Both the position numbers and the translations under genes were made by a program. A DNA stretch of 64,000 bases, taken from Janthinobacterium agaricidamnosum NBRC 102515 = DSM 9628. Its GTDB lineage: Bacteria > Pseudomonadota > Gammaproteobacteria > Burkholderiales > Burkholderiaceae_D. Below the pieces are notes generated by a model. It was not told where the DNA came from and searched no databases. It saw only the letters and a list, made by a program, of their open reading frames with translations. This document shows, piece after piece, positions 8,788 through 19,212 of the stretch. Position 1 is the first letter of the stretch; the number at the start of each line of letters is the position of its first letter. Location of the stretch: contig NZ_HG322949.1 of assembly GCF_000723165.1 (NCBI RefSeq), forward strand, positions 4,806,173 to 4,870,172. Reading direction: 5' to 3'.

Positions 8788-10275
8788 ATGCCCAACCCGA
8801 TGACCAGCTCCGCCACCAAGAGCTATTTGCCATGGGTGGTCGCGACCGCCCTGTTCATGGAGCAACTCGACTCCACCATCGTCAACACCGCCATTCCCGC
8901 CATGGCGGCCAGCCTGCAAGTGACGCCTTTGAGCTTGAAGGCGGTGGTCACCAGCTACATCCTGAGCCTGGCCGTATGCATCCCGATCAGCGGCTGGATG
9001 GCCGACCGTTTCGGCACGCGGCGCGTGTTTTCGGCGGCGGTGGCGATCTTCACCATTGCCTCGATCCTGTGCGGCCTGTCGGTCAATTCGCCGATGCTGG
9101 TCGCGGCGCGGCTGCTGCAAGGCGTCGGCGCGGCGATGATGATGCCGGTCGGACGGCTGACCATCATCCGCACCTTCCCCAAGTCGCAATTGCTGGCGGC
9201 GATGAACTTCGTGATCATCCCGGCGCTGATCGGTCCCTTGCTGGGGCCGACGGTGGGCGGCCTGATCGTGCACTGGCTGTCGTGGCGCGAAATTTTCTTC
9301 GTCAACGTGCCGGTCGGCCTGGTCGCGCTATTCCTCGCTTACCGCTACATGCCGGACTATTACGGCGACAAGCAGCGCCCGCTCGACCTGATCGGCCTGG
9401 TCCTGTTCGGCACCGGCATCGCGCTGCTGTCATGGCTGCTGGAAGTGTTCGGCGAACATAAGCTGGACCCGACCTCGGCCGCGGTGCTGCTGTTCATTTC
9501 GATCAGCCTGCTGGCCGCGTATGCGTGGCACGCCAGCGAAATGCTGCATCCGCTGCTGCGCCTGACGCTGTTCAAGATCCGCACCTTCCGGGTCTCGGTG
9601 GTCGGCGGTTTCGTGACCCGCCTCGGGGTCGGCGGCCTGCCCTTCCTGCTGCCGCTGCTGTACCAGCTTGGCCTGGGCTTGCCGGCCTGGCAATCGGGCT
9701 TGCTGATGATGCCGTCGGCGGCCGCCGCGATGTTCATGAAAGTGATTTCGGCGCGGGTGCTGGCGCGTTTCGGCTACCGCCAGGTGCTGATCGTCAATAC
9801 GGTGCTGATCGGCGTGACGATCGCCATGTTTTCGCTGGTCGGCGCCAGTACGCCGCTGTATGCGATCGTGATGATCAGCCTGTGCCTGGGCTTTTTCAAT
9901 TCGCTGCAATTTTCCAGCATGAACACCATCGCCTTCGCCGACATCGACAACGCCGACTCCAGCATGGCCAGTACCATCGCCAGCTCGATGCAGCAATTGT
10001 CGATGAGCTTCGGACTGGCCTTCGGCTCGCTGATCACCGGCTGGTTCCTCGGCGACATGCCGCAAAGCGACCGCCTGCAACTGGCCAGCGCGCTGCACCA
10101 CGCCTTCCTGTGCCTGGCCGTGCTGACCATCCTGTCGTCGCTGACCTTCTGGACCTTGCGCCGCGGCGATGGCGAAAACATCAGCAAGGGCAGTTCGCAA
10201 GAACCCGACGAGGACGCCACGCAAGCCGAAGTGGTGGCGGTGGCCAACGTCAAGGTCGAAGGCAAGAAAGCGTAA
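8788..10275 (+). CDS. MFS multidrug-type transporter, DHA2 (14-TM) family
   Basis: This 495-residue drug:H+ antiporter-like protein resembles the EmrB/HsrA branch of the major facilitator superfamily. Visible motifs are LDSTIVNTAIPAM in TM1 near residue 27, motif A GWMADRFGTRR near 69, and an antiporter motif C-like IGPLLGPTVGG near 148. Around 13-14 hydrophobic segments are seen, followed by a charged C-terminal tail. It is divergent from the phosphatase gene and shares a 186-base intergenic promoter region with it. No membrane-fusion partner (EmrA) or regulator is adjacent. The substrate cannot be read from the sequence. Confidence 0.85.
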   Translation: MPNPMTSSATKSYLPWVVATALFMEQLDSTIVNTAIPAMAASLQVTPLSLKAVVTSYILSLAVCIPISGWMADRFGTRRVFSAAVAIFTIASILCGLSVNSPMLVAARLLQGVGAAMMMPVGRLTIIRTFPKSQLLAAMNFVIIPALIGPLLGPTVGGLIVHWLSWREIFFVNVPVGLVALFLAYRYMPDYYGDKQRPLDLIGLVLFGTGIALLSWLLEVFGEHKLDPTSAAVLLFISISLLAAYAWHASEMLHPLLRLTLFKIRTFRVSVVGGFVTRLGVGGLPFLLPLLYQLGLGLPAWQSGLLMMPSAAAAMFMKVISARVLARFGYRQVLIVNTVLIGVTIAMFSLVGASTPLYAIVMISLCLGFFNSLQFSSMNTIAFADIDNADSSMASTIASSMQQLSMSFGLAFGSLITGWFLGDMPQSDRLQLASALHHAFLCLAVLTILSSLTFWTLRRGDGENISKGSSQEPDEDATQAEVVAVANVKVEGKKA

Positions 10276-10292
10276 GCGGGAGGCGAACCGGC

Positions 10293-10322
10293 TTGACGCG
10301 GCGCCAAGCCAGGCCGCGTCAA
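10293..10322. terminator. Hairpin after the MFS gene
   Basis: A perfect 10-bp inverted repeat, TTGACGCGGC / GCCGCGTCAA, with a 10-base loop lies 17 bases after the MFS stop. No T-run follows, so it is terminator-like at best. Confidence 0.4.
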
Positions 10323-10470
10323 ACTTGCACGCAGTCGGCACTTGCCTTAGAATTCACAGCTCTGGCGCTGGACTTATTTTTATGTCAATACAGGCCAGCC
10401 GCGCTGGACCGGCGCATTTTTTTTGCAAGGCCGGCCAGTTTTCCCACGTTGTTTTCTTGACGGTGACCCA

Positions 10471-11769
10471 TTGGATACCGTGCCCATATGGGTGCAAATT
10501 CTTGCACTCGCACTCCTGATACTCTGCTCGGCCTTTTTCGCGATGGCCGAAACCGCCCTGATGGCGGCCAACCGCCACCGCCTGCGCCATATGGCCAAAC
10601 GCGGCAGCCGGCGCGCCAGCACCACGCTGTGGCTGCTGGACCGCACCGACAAGCTGCTGTCGCTGATCCTGATCGCCAACACCATGATCAACGCCATGGC
10701 CACCGCGCTGGTGACGGTGATCGCGATCGGCGCCTTTGGCTACGACGAACAGGTGATCTTGCTGTCGACCGGCGGCGTGGCGTTCCTGCTGATCGTGTTC
10801 GCCGAAATTTCACCGAAGGTAATCGGCGCCACCTTCCCGGAACATATCGCGCTGCCGACCAGCATGATCCTGAAACCGCTGATGAGCGTGGCCAAGCCGC
10901 TGATCTGGTTCGTCAACCTGTTCGTCTACCTGGTGTTGCGGCTGTTCCGCATCAAGCAGGGCGGCAAGTTGCACGACACCCGGCTGTCGCCGGAGGAATT
11001 GCGTTCGATCGTGCTGGAAGGCGGCAACTTCATTCCGCAAAAACATAAAAGCATCTTGCTCAACCTGTTCGACCTGGAAACCATCTGCGTCGAAGACATC
11101 ATGATTCCGCGCGCCCAGATCGAAGCGCTGAACCTGGCCAGCACGGTCGAGGAAATCACCCGGCAACTGACCACCTGCTATCACAATAAATTGCCGGTCT
11201 ATCAAGGCGAGATCAACCAGATCGCCGGCATTTTGCATGTGCGCAAGGCGGTGGCCTTGTTGAACCAGGAAGAGGAATTGACAGTCGACCATTTCCGCGC
11301 CTTGCTCAGCGCACCGTATTTCATTCCGCCAGATACCGGTGTGTTTGCACAGTTGCAATATTTCCAGGAGAATCGCGAACGGCTCGGCATCATCGTCGAT
11401 GAATACGGCGAAGTACAGGGCCTGGTGACGCTGGACGACATCATCGAGGAAATGATCGGCGAATTCACCACCTCGACGCCGGGCGCCGCGCGCGCCGACT
11501 CGTTCGGCTGGGATGCCAGCGGCGAATGCTTGCTGGAAGGCACCACGGCCTTACGCGACATCAACAAGCGCCTGGGACTGGACTTTTCGCTGGATGGTCC
11601 GAAGACCGTCAACGGCATGCTGCTGGAATTGTTGCAGGATATTCCGGAAGCGCCGGTCAGCGTCAAGATCGGCCATTGCATCATCGAAGTGGTGCAAGTG
11701 CAAAACCAGGCGATCAAGATGGTCAAGATCAAAAAACCGCTGCAAACGGTGATGGCATTAGAGGATTGA
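10471..11769 (+). CDS. DUF21/CNNM-CBS-CorC domain membrane protein (HlyC/CorC family)
   Basis: This protein has about 432 residues. An N-terminal DUF21 (CNNM) membrane domain (CSAFFAMAETALMAANRHR, then hydrophobic segments to about residue 165) is followed by a tandem CBS pair (VEDIMIPRAQIEAL; LGIIVDEYGEVQGLVTLDDIIEEMIGE) and a C-terminal CorC_HlyC domain. Members of this family are implicated in Mg2+/Co2+ homeostasis, but the transported ion here is unknown. The frame is open back to 10423. I prefer TTG at 10471 because MDTVPIWVQ gives the usual short N-terminus before TM1; GTG at 10480 is an alternative. It is a stand-alone gene upstream of pilB. Confidence 0.82.
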   Translation: MDTVPIWVQILALALLILCSAFFAMAETALMAANRHRLRHMAKRGSRRASTTLWLLDRTDKLLSLILIANTMINAMATALVTVIAIGAFGYDEQVILLSTGGVAFLLIVFAEISPKVIGATFPEHIALPTSMILKPLMSVAKPLIWFVNLFVYLVLRLFRIKQGGKLHDTRLSPEELRSIVLEGGNFIPQKHKSILLNLFDLETICVEDIMIPRAQIEALNLASTVEEITRQLTTCYHNKLPVYQGEINQIAGILHVRKAVALLNQEEELTVDHFRALLSAPYFIPPDTGVFAQLQYFQENRERLGIIVDEYGEVQGLVTLDDIIEEMIGEFTTSTPGAARADSFGWDASGECLLEGTTALRDINKRLGLDFSLDGPKTVNGMLLELLQDIPEAPVSVKIGHCIIEVVQVQNQAIKMVKIKKPLQTVMALED

Positions 11770-11942
11770 CAAGTTGGGCGCGCGAAAGCGCAAGATGCCG
11801 GCGGTTATCGTGTTTTATAGAGGCTGACAGCATGACAAACGCTTTACAAACAAGGTGCTCGTAGGCATGATCTAGCGAATCAGCGGACCGGGCATTACTC
11901 TCTGTCCTGTCATTTGCCGGCCGCTATAAACAGCGTAGTTTG

Positions 11943-13685
<1,743 letters not shown>

Positions 13686-13718
13686 CAGTCATCAAAAAAG
13701 AATGGAATAAGGCGGAGC

Positions 13719-14948
13719 ATGGCCACATTGGGCAAAACGGCGCGGGACAGCCAGGTCAAGGAACTCATCTTTGCCTGGGAAGGCAAGGACAAGACCGGCA
13801 AAACCGTGCGCGGAGAAATGCGCGCCGGCGGCGAGGCCGTGGTCAACGTCACCTTGCGCCGGCAAGGCATCATGGTGACCAAGGTCAAGAAAAAGGCTTA
13901 CCGCAGCGGCAAGAAAATCACCGACAAGGATATCTCGCTGTTCACCCGCCAGCTGGCCACGATGATGCGCGCCGGCGTGCCGCTGCTGCAATCGTTCGAC
14001 ATCGTCGGCAAGGGCCATGCCAATCCGTCGGTGTCGAAGCTGGTGATGGACTTGCGCGCCGACATAGAAACCGGCACCAGCCTGAACCAGGCTTTCCGCA
14101 AATACCCGCTGTATTTCGACCCGCTGTTTTGTAACCTGGTCGGCGCCGGCGAACAGGCCGGCATCCTGGAAGACTTGCTGACCCGGCTCGCGGTCTACAA
14201 GGAAAAGACGCTGGCCATCAAGGGCAAGATCAAGTCGGCGCTGACCTATCCGCTGGCGATCCTGGCGGTGGCCTTCATCGTCACGGCGGTGATCATGATC
14301 TGGGTGGTGCCGGCGTTCAAGGAAGTATTCAAGAGTTTTGGCGCGGCCTTGCCGGCGCCGACACTGTTCGTCATGGCGCTGTCGGAATTTTTCGTCAATT
14401 GGTGGTACCTGATCTTCGGCGGCCTGTTCGCGGTGATCTACTTCTTTTTCCAGGCCTGGCGCCGCTCGCCGAAGATGCAGCGCTTCATGGACGTGGCCAT
14501 GCTGAAAGTGCCGGTATTCGGCGCCGTGATACGCAAGGCGACCATCGCGCGCTGGACCCGCACGCTGGCGACCATGTTCGCGGCCGGCGTGCCGCTGGTC
14601 GAATCGCTGGACTCGGTCGGCGGCGCGGCCGGCAACGCGGTCTACCTGGACGCCACCCGGCGCATCCAGAATGAAGTCAGCACCGGCACCAGCCTGACGG
14701 TGGCGATGCAAAATGCCGACGTGTTCCCCAACCTGGTCACGCAAATGGTGGCGATCGGCGAAGAGTCCGGCTCGCTCGACGCGATGCTGGGCAAGGTCGC
14801 CGATTTTTACGAGGAAGAAGTCGACGAGGCGGTGGCCGCGCTGGCGTCGCTGATGGAACCGATGATCATGGTGATCCTGGGGGTGCTGATCGGCGGCCTG
14901 GTGATTGCCATGTATTTGCCGATCTTCAAGCTGGGTTCGGTGGTGTAA
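13719..14948 (+). CDS. pilC: Type IV pilus inner-membrane platform protein PilC
   Basis: This 409-residue inner-membrane platform protein of the GspF/PilC family couples PilB/PilT ATPases to pilin assembly. It carries two T2SSF domains, the first with FTRQLATMMRAGVPLLQSFDI (about residues 74-94) and the second with WTRTLATMFAAGVPLVESLDSV near 285. Membrane segments lie near 175-200, 225-250 and at the C-terminus (MVILGVLIGGLVIAMYLPIF). An N-terminal FAWEGKDKTGKTVRGEM stretch is typical. In many relatives pilD follows directly; here about 1.2 kb of accessory DNA intervenes. Confidence 0.93.
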   Translation: MATLGKTARDSQVKELIFAWEGKDKTGKTVRGEMRAGGEAVVNVTLRRQGIMVTKVKKKAYRSGKKITDKDISLFTRQLATMMRAGVPLLQSFDIVGKGHANPSVSKLVMDLRADIETGTSLNQAFRKYPLYFDPLFCNLVGAGEQAGILEDLLTRLAVYKEKTLAIKGKIKSALTYPLAILAVAFIVTAVIMIWVVPAFKEVFKSFGAALPAPTLFVMALSEFFVNWWYLIFGGLFAVIYFFFQAWRRSPKMQRFMDVAMLKVPVFGAVIRKATIARWTRTLATMFAAGVPLVESLDSVGGAAGNAVYLDATRRIQNEVSTGTSLTVAMQNADVFPNLVTQMVAIGEESGSLDAMLGKVADFYEEEVDEAVAALASLMEPMIMVILGVLIGGLVIAMYLPIFKLGSVV

Positions 14949-15352
14949 AGCAATGCTGCAGGTTTTCAACATACCTTGCAGCGCCTCGCTCCGCAGACTA
15001 GCCCGAAAGCGGTTTTTCTCCCGCGCGCGCTGGTACATCCCTTTTCCCACATAAGCCATTCCGTCCCCCCATATCACGGTGCAGGGCGGCGCCAGGACAA
15101 GCGACCTGGACGCGCTGCCGGCCGGACTGCCGCCTGGATGACGGGATGGTGGAATTGTGGCTGACATTCCCTGAATTTATTTAATCGATGAAACTTTTTC
15201 GACCAAGCATCCACTGATGAAAGGCGATTGATCATATGAACTTCGCTGCAGTCGTTGATTATCGTGGCTGATGAATCATTGCTGTTACAGCAGCACGATA
15301 TGACGCAATCCCTTGTGTTTTTAATATTTCATTCAACTTACTTTTGGAGCTA
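14949..15352. other. Non-coding stretch after pilC
   Basis: No convincing gene is present. Just after pilC there is an imperfect stem near 14952-14982 (CTGCAGGT...ACCTTGCAG) that may end the pilBC transcript. The right half becomes noticeably AT-richer and probably holds the promoter of the small gene that follows. Confidence 0.4.
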
Positions 15353-15355
15353 ATG

Positions 15356-15553
15356 ATGAGTCACGCAATTTCGCCTAGTGAAATGGGCCACGTTTTTTCT
15401 GCTATGGAAGCAATGTCAAAAGCGGGCGTCAGCAAAGACGATCAGAAAAAGCTTCTCGCGGAAGCGCGCGCCCAAGGTGTCGATCCCGAGAAAATTGGCG
15501 CTGACCTGCACGCAGGCAAGACCGTTTCACAACTCGAACACGGTCGCATCTAA
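15356..15553 (+). CDS. Small orphan protein, function unknown
   Basis: This reading frame encodes 65 residues from ATG 15356 (66 from the adjacent ATG 15353). A GGAG ribosome-binding sequence lies at 15346-15349. The spacing fits the second ATG better. The product is hydrophilic and mostly predicted helical, with Met-rich N-terminal sequence (SEMGHVFSAMEAMSKAG) and a C-terminal half resembling a short bihelical module (DDQKKLLAEARAQGVDPEKI). There is no signal peptide, membrane segment or cysteine. Its base composition is lower in GC than the pil genes. It sits alone between pilC and an IS3-family relic, which suggests acquisition by transfer. I do not recognise the family. Confidence 0.6.
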   Translation: MSHAISPSEMGHVFSAMEAMSKAGVSKDDQKKLLAEARAQGVDPEKIGADLHAGKTVSQLEHGRI

Positions 15554-15603
15554 ATATCATTGTTGGCGCTGGCGCCGGATTGACCCGCGTCGCTGGAATG
15601 AGG

Positions 15604-15860
15604 TGTACTGCCCATAGCGGACACTCTTGTTTCAAGCCGCCCGCGCTGTTTGCTGAATGTTCCAGCAAACAGCGCGGGTGGAACATCGCCGAAGCGCGCG
15701 TGGCGCCACTGGCGATTGTAGAACCTGTCGATGGAGTCCTGTAGTGCGGCACTCGCATCGGCATGCTGCACCCTCTCATTTTCAGGCCGCCGTTTGCGAT
15801 ACGGCTGTTGGTCGTTCATCGGCGATGGCGCTGGTCTGAAGCCGTGTCTGCGCTTCAATT
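15604..15860 (-). mobile_element. Degenerate IS3-family transposase relic
   Basis: The minus strand encodes a stretch with SIDRFYNRQWRHARFGDVPP, matching the conserved C-terminal end of IS3-family OrfB integrases (YI..FYN.+RRH..LG...P). The upstream part (RVQHADASAAL) is internally shortened, and no DDE catalytic region remains. The element edge may be TGTACTGCCCATAGCGG beginning at 15604, which has the TG...CA terminal form. This is a dead remnant. The family is assigned from this one motif. Confidence 0.55.
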
Positions 15861-15947
15861 TTAAATCCCGGATACAAAATAGACGCTAAAAGCTCCCCAT
15901 TGGCCCTCGGCAATGTTTTAATATGGGCGAGTTCTCATGTTCGCCAT

Positions 15948-16075
15948 CAAGGGCACCTCGAAAAACCGTCGCAGGCAAGCGCAATTCCGGGTCGAGTCGC
16001 GCAGCTGTACCGAGCTACAGCGAGCAACACAGGCCCGGAAGTGCGCTGCGCAGCAGGTTTTTCGAAGTGCCCTTG
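15948..16075. repeat. 128-bp MITE-like element with 20-bp terminal inverted repeats
   Basis: CAAGGGCACCTCGAAAAACC at 15948-15967 is repeated in inverse orientation at 16056-16075 (GGTTTTTCGAAGTGCCCTTG) with a single mismatch. The 88-base interior is non-coding and contains a smaller inverted repeat, GCTGTA / TACAGC. The arrangement resembles a miniature inverted-repeat element or a solo pair of insertion-sequence ends. No target duplication is evident. It lies 52 bases before pilD. Confidence 0.6.
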
Positions 16076-16127
16076 AGCGGGCATGGCATTGCCACTCTCA
16101 CTCATGCCGACGCGGAAATAAAATACG

Positions 16128-16997
16128 ATGCTGCAAGATACCCTGTTATTTGCCGAACCGGCCAACCTGCTGGTCAGCCTGGTCGCCGGCCTGTTCGGCT
16201 TGTTGATCGGTAGTTTCCTCAACGTCGTGATTTACCGCATCCCGAAGATGATGCAGCGCGAATCGGATAATTACGTGGCCGCCGAAAGCGGCCACGCGCT
16301 GCCGCACACCGACCGCTTCAACCTGATGGTGCCGCGCTCGTGCTGTCCGCATTGCGACCACCAGATCAGCGCGCTGGAAAACATTCCGCTAGTCAGCTAC
16401 CTGGTCCTCGGCGGCAAATGCAGCGCCTGCAAGGCGCCGATCTCGATCCGCTATCCGCTGGTCGAATTGCTGACCGGCGTGCTGTCGGCGGTGCTGATCT
16501 GGCATTTCGGCAGCGGCTGGGCCGGCCTGTCGACGCTGCTGTTCCTGTATGCGCTGCTGGCGATGACCTTCATCGACGCCGACACCCAGTTGTTGCCGGA
16601 CGACTTGACCTTGCCGCTGCTGTGGGCCGGCTTGCTGATCAATATCCACGCTACTTTCGTGCCGCTGCAAGATGCCGTGATCGGCGCCGCGGCCGGTTAT
16701 CTGGCGCTGTGGGCCGTGTATTGGGCCTTCAAACTGGCGACAGGAAAAGAGGGAATGGGATATGGTGACTTCAAGTTGCTGGCCGCGCTGGGCGCCTGGC
16801 TGGGCTGGGCCATGCTGCCCACCATCATCCTGTTGTCATCGGTGGTCGGCGCGCTGGTCGGCATTACATTGATCGTGTTCACCAAGCGCGGCCGTGACAA
16901 GCCGATTCCATTCGGCCCCTACCTGGCCGCGGCTGGCTTGATCGCGCTGCTATACGGCACGCCGCTGTCGCACCTGACCCTCAGCCTTCTCGGCTGA
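16128..16997 (+). CDS. pilD: Prepilin peptidase / N-methyltransferase PilD
   Basis: This 289-residue polytopic inner-membrane aspartic protease cleaves the leader of type IV prepilins (and type II pseudopilins) and N-methylates the new N-terminus. The N-terminal domain carries the zinc tetracysteine CPHC near residue 72 and CSAC near 98. The catalytic aspartates lie in FIDADTQLLPD near 148-158 and in the GYGDFKL motif near 211-217. About eight membrane segments are seen. It belongs functionally with pilB and pilC upstream and is followed closely by coaE. Confidence 0.93.
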   Translation: MLQDTLLFAEPANLLVSLVAGLFGLLIGSFLNVVIYRIPKMMQRESDNYVAAESGHALPHTDRFNLMVPRSCCPHCDHQISALENIPLVSYLVLGGKCSACKAPISIRYPLVELLTGVLSAVLIWHFGSGWAGLSTLLFLYALLAMTFIDADTQLLPDDLTLPLLWAGLLINIHATFVPLQDAVIGAAAGYLALWAVYWAFKLATGKEGMGYGDFKLLAALGAWLGWAMLPTIILLSSVVGALVGITLIVFTKRGRDKPIPFGPYLAAAGLIALLYGTPLSHLTLSLLG

Positions 16998-17036
16998 TGC
17001 CCGGCTGATACGATGGCGCATGCGCCAAGGAGTGAC

Positions 17037-17684
17037 ATGGAAGCACAAACAGCGCCGTTTTTCAGCATCGGACTGACTGGCGGCATAGGCTGCGGCAAGA
17101 CCACGGTGGCCGACCTGTTCGCCGCGCGCGGCGCCAGCGTCATCGATACCGACCAGATCGCACACCGTTTGACGGCGGCCGGCGGCGCCGCGATGCCGGC
17201 CTTGCTGGAGCAGTTCGGCCCCGGCGTGGCCGATGCCGGCGGCGCGATGGACCGGGCCAAGATGCGCGCGCTGGTATTTTCCGACCCGCAAGCCAAGGCC
17301 AGGCTGGAAGCGATCTTGCATCCGCGCATACGCAGCGCCACCGTGCAGGCGGCAGCCGAAGCGACCGGCAGTTATGTGATCTTCGCGGTGCCGCTGCTGG
17401 TCGAATCGGGCGGCTGGAAACAGCGGGTGAACCGGGTGCTGGTCATCGATTGTCCGGAAAGCCTGCAAATTTCGCGCGTCATGGCCCGTAACGGCTTGCC
17501 GGAAGCGCAGGTCAAGTCCATCATGGCGACACAGGCGACGCGCCAGGTGCGGCTGGCGGCGGCCGACGATATCATCGCCAATGATGGGGAAATCGCCGCT
17601 TTGCTGCCCCAAATCGAGCGCTTGCATGCTTTATATCTGGATTTTTCGCTAAGAATGGCGGCAATCCCGTCGCAACGTTTGTAA
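17037..17684 (+). CDS. coaE: Dephospho-CoA kinase CoaE
   Basis: This 215-residue enzyme phosphorylates the 3'-hydroxyl of dephospho-CoA, the last step of coenzyme A synthesis. The P-loop GGIGCGKT lies at residues 15-22, followed by [16 protein letters not shown] and a lid segment with HPRIR. The ATG at 17037 is chosen over an in-frame ATG at 17013 because AAGGAG lies at 17027-17032. The pilD-coaE-zapD-yacG order is a common betaproteobacterial arrangement. Confidence 0.93.
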   Translation: MEAQTAPFFSIGLTGGIGCGKTTVADLFAARGASVIDTDQIAHRLTAAGGAAMPALLEQFGPGVADAGGAMDRAKMRALVFSDPQAKARLEAILHPRIRSATVQAAAEATGSYVIFAVPLLVESGGWKQRVNRVLVIDCPESLQISRVMARNGLPEAQVKSIMATQATRQVRLAAADDIIANDGEIAALLPQIERLHALYLDFSLRMAAIPSQRL

Positions 17685-17748
17685 TTTGTCGGCGCTTGGT
17701 TCAGAATCACGGAATTGTTTGCCGGTCCATATTTAAAGGGATGTTATT

Positions 17749-18504
17749 TTGATTGTCTACGAATACCCTTTCAACGAACGCATACGGACCTTGTTGCGTC
17801 TGGAAGACCTGTACGACAAATTCAAGTTCTTTGTGCACCAAGAACACCCGATGCAGCACCACGTCGCCCTGGCCACCATTTTCGACATGCTTGAAGTGGC
17901 CGGCCGCGCCGACTTGAAGTCGGATTTGCTGCAAGAACTGGAACGCCAGCGCCAAAGCCTGCTCGGCTACCGCTCCAACCCGAACGTCCAGGCCGACATG
18001 CTCGACTCCGTGCTGGGCGAACTGGACACCGTCAGCAGCGCGCTGGTCGCGGCGCAAGGCAAGACCGGCCAGAATATCCGCGACAATGAATGGCTGATGA
18101 GCATACGCGGCCGCACCATCATCCCGGGCGGCGCCTGCGAATTCGACTTGCCCTCGTATTTTGCATGGCAAAAACGCAGTACCGAACAGCGTTTTTCCGA
18201 TATCAGCGCCTGGTTCGCGCCGCTGGCGCCGCTGTTCGATGCGCTGGCGCTGGTGCTGCGCCTGCTGCGCGATTCCGGCGGCCCGGTCAAATTGATCGCC
18301 AACGCCGGCAGCTACCAGCAAATGTTGCAAGGCAAGGTTTACCAGATGCTGCGCTTGAGCGTGGATGAACATGCCGGCGCGATCCCGGAGATTTCCGCCA
18401 ACAAATACATGCTGTGGGTACGCTTTACCACCCAGGGCGGCGACTTGAAACCGAAGCCGCTGGAAGAGGATGTGCCATTCGAGCTGACGCTCTGTAATTT
18501 TTAA
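17749..18504 (+). CDS. zapD: Cell division protein ZapD
   Basis: This 251-residue Z-ring-associated protein cross-links FtsZ filaments. The sequence matches the YacF/ZapD family throughout: N-terminal YEYPFNERIRTLLRLEDL, the helical region FFVHQEHPMQHHVALATIF, and the beta-rich C-terminal part ending VPFELTLCNF. The start is TTG at 17749 with AAAGGG at 17735-17740 as a plausible ribosome-binding site. No ATG is available in frame near the conserved N-terminus. It is followed by yacG. Confidence 0.92.
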   Translation: MIVYEYPFNERIRTLLRLEDLYDKFKFFVHQEHPMQHHVALATIFDMLEVAGRADLKSDLLQELERQRQSLLGYRSNPNVQADMLDSVLGELDTVSSALVAAQGKTGQNIRDNEWLMSIRGRTIIPGGACEFDLPSYFAWQKRSTEQRFSDISAWFAPLAPLFDALALVLRLLRDSGGPVKLIANAGSYQQMLQGKVYQMLRLSVDEHAGAIPEISANKYMLWVRFTTQGGDLKPKPLEEDVPFELTLCNF

Positions 18505-18516
18505 GTAGTGAGTATC

Positions 18517-18702
18517 ATGACTGTCGTTAACTGCCCTACCTGCTCGGCCAAAGTCGAGTGGACTGAAAAAAATAAATTCCGCCCATTTTGCTCGGAACGC
18601 TGCAAACAGATCGACCTGGGCGCCTGGGCCGAGGAAAAATACACGATACCGGCCGCCGATCCACTTGATGATCCATTGGATCAGGATGGTTTGAAGGAAT
18701 AG
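18517..18702 (+). CDS. yacG: DNA gyrase inhibitor YacG
   Basis: This 61-residue zinc protein is of the YacG type, known to bind GyrB and inhibit DNA gyrase. The four zinc ligands are visible as C6-P-T-C9 and C25-S-E-R-C29, followed by the conserved [15 protein letters not shown] at 18508 would add three residues and cannot be excluded. It lies 12 bases after zapD and is probably co-transcribed. Confidence 0.9.
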   Translation: MTVVNCPTCSAKVEWTEKNKFRPFCSERCKQIDLGAWAEEKYTIPAADPLDDPLDQDGLKE

Positions 18703-18769
18703 CAGCCTGGCCGGAATACGTGCTGCGCACTCATCCGGTCTGCCCGACCTGCTCGACCTCCCCGAAACT

Positions 18770-18792
18770 TGCATGCCGCGCTGCGGCATGCA
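18770..18792. terminator. Hairpin between convergent yacG and mutT
   Basis: A perfect 10-bp stem TGCATGCCGC / GCGGCATGCA with a 3-base loop lies between the converging genes. There is no T-run. It may act as a bidirectional transcription or stability element. Confidence 0.45.
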
Positions 18793-18798
18793 CAGCCA

Positions 18799-19212
18799 TC
18801 ACGCCGCCTCGCGCCGCACCTCATCGAGCCACTCCAGCAACGGGATCGTGGCCGGCAGCAAAGGCTCGACGCCTACCGTCCCCTGCCACGCGAACGCCTG
18901 CCCTTCCAGGCTTTGCGGCTCGCCGCGCCATTCCCGGCTGATGTAGAAATGCAGCCGCACGTGGGCGTGCGGGTAGATATATTCAACGCCGCACCACGCT
19001 TCGGCGCTGTCGATGTGCAAACCCAGCTCTTCGACGAATTCGCGCTTCAGCGCATCGATGATCGCTTCGCCCGGTTCCACTTTGCCGCCCGGGAATTCCC
19101 AATAACCGTCGTAGGGCTTGCCGGCCGGACGCTGGCCCAGCAGCACGTCGCCGTTCGGTTTCATCAAAATGCCGACCGCGACGTCGACCGGTGTTGTCTT
19201 AACTTGGCTCAT
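18799..19212 (-). CDS. mutT: MutT-type Nudix hydrolase (8-oxo-dGTP diphosphatase)
   Basis: This 137-residue Nudix protein would remove oxidised guanine nucleotides from the pool. The Nudix box (GX5EX7REXXEEXG) spans residues 43-65 with E58, E61 and E62 as metal ligands, and the RPAGKPYDGYWEFPGGK lead-in is typical of MutT. The start codon at 19212 overlaps the end of the upstream ATPase gene by 14 bases. Substrate specificity is inferred from family and length only. Confidence 0.88.
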   Translation of the reverse strand: MSQVKTTPVDVAVGILMKPNGDVLLGQRPAGKPYDGYWEFPGGKVEPGEAIIDALKREFVEELGLHIDSAEAWCGVEYIYPHAHVRLHFYISREWRGEPQSLEGQAFAWQGTVGVEPLLPATIPLLEWLDEVRREAA

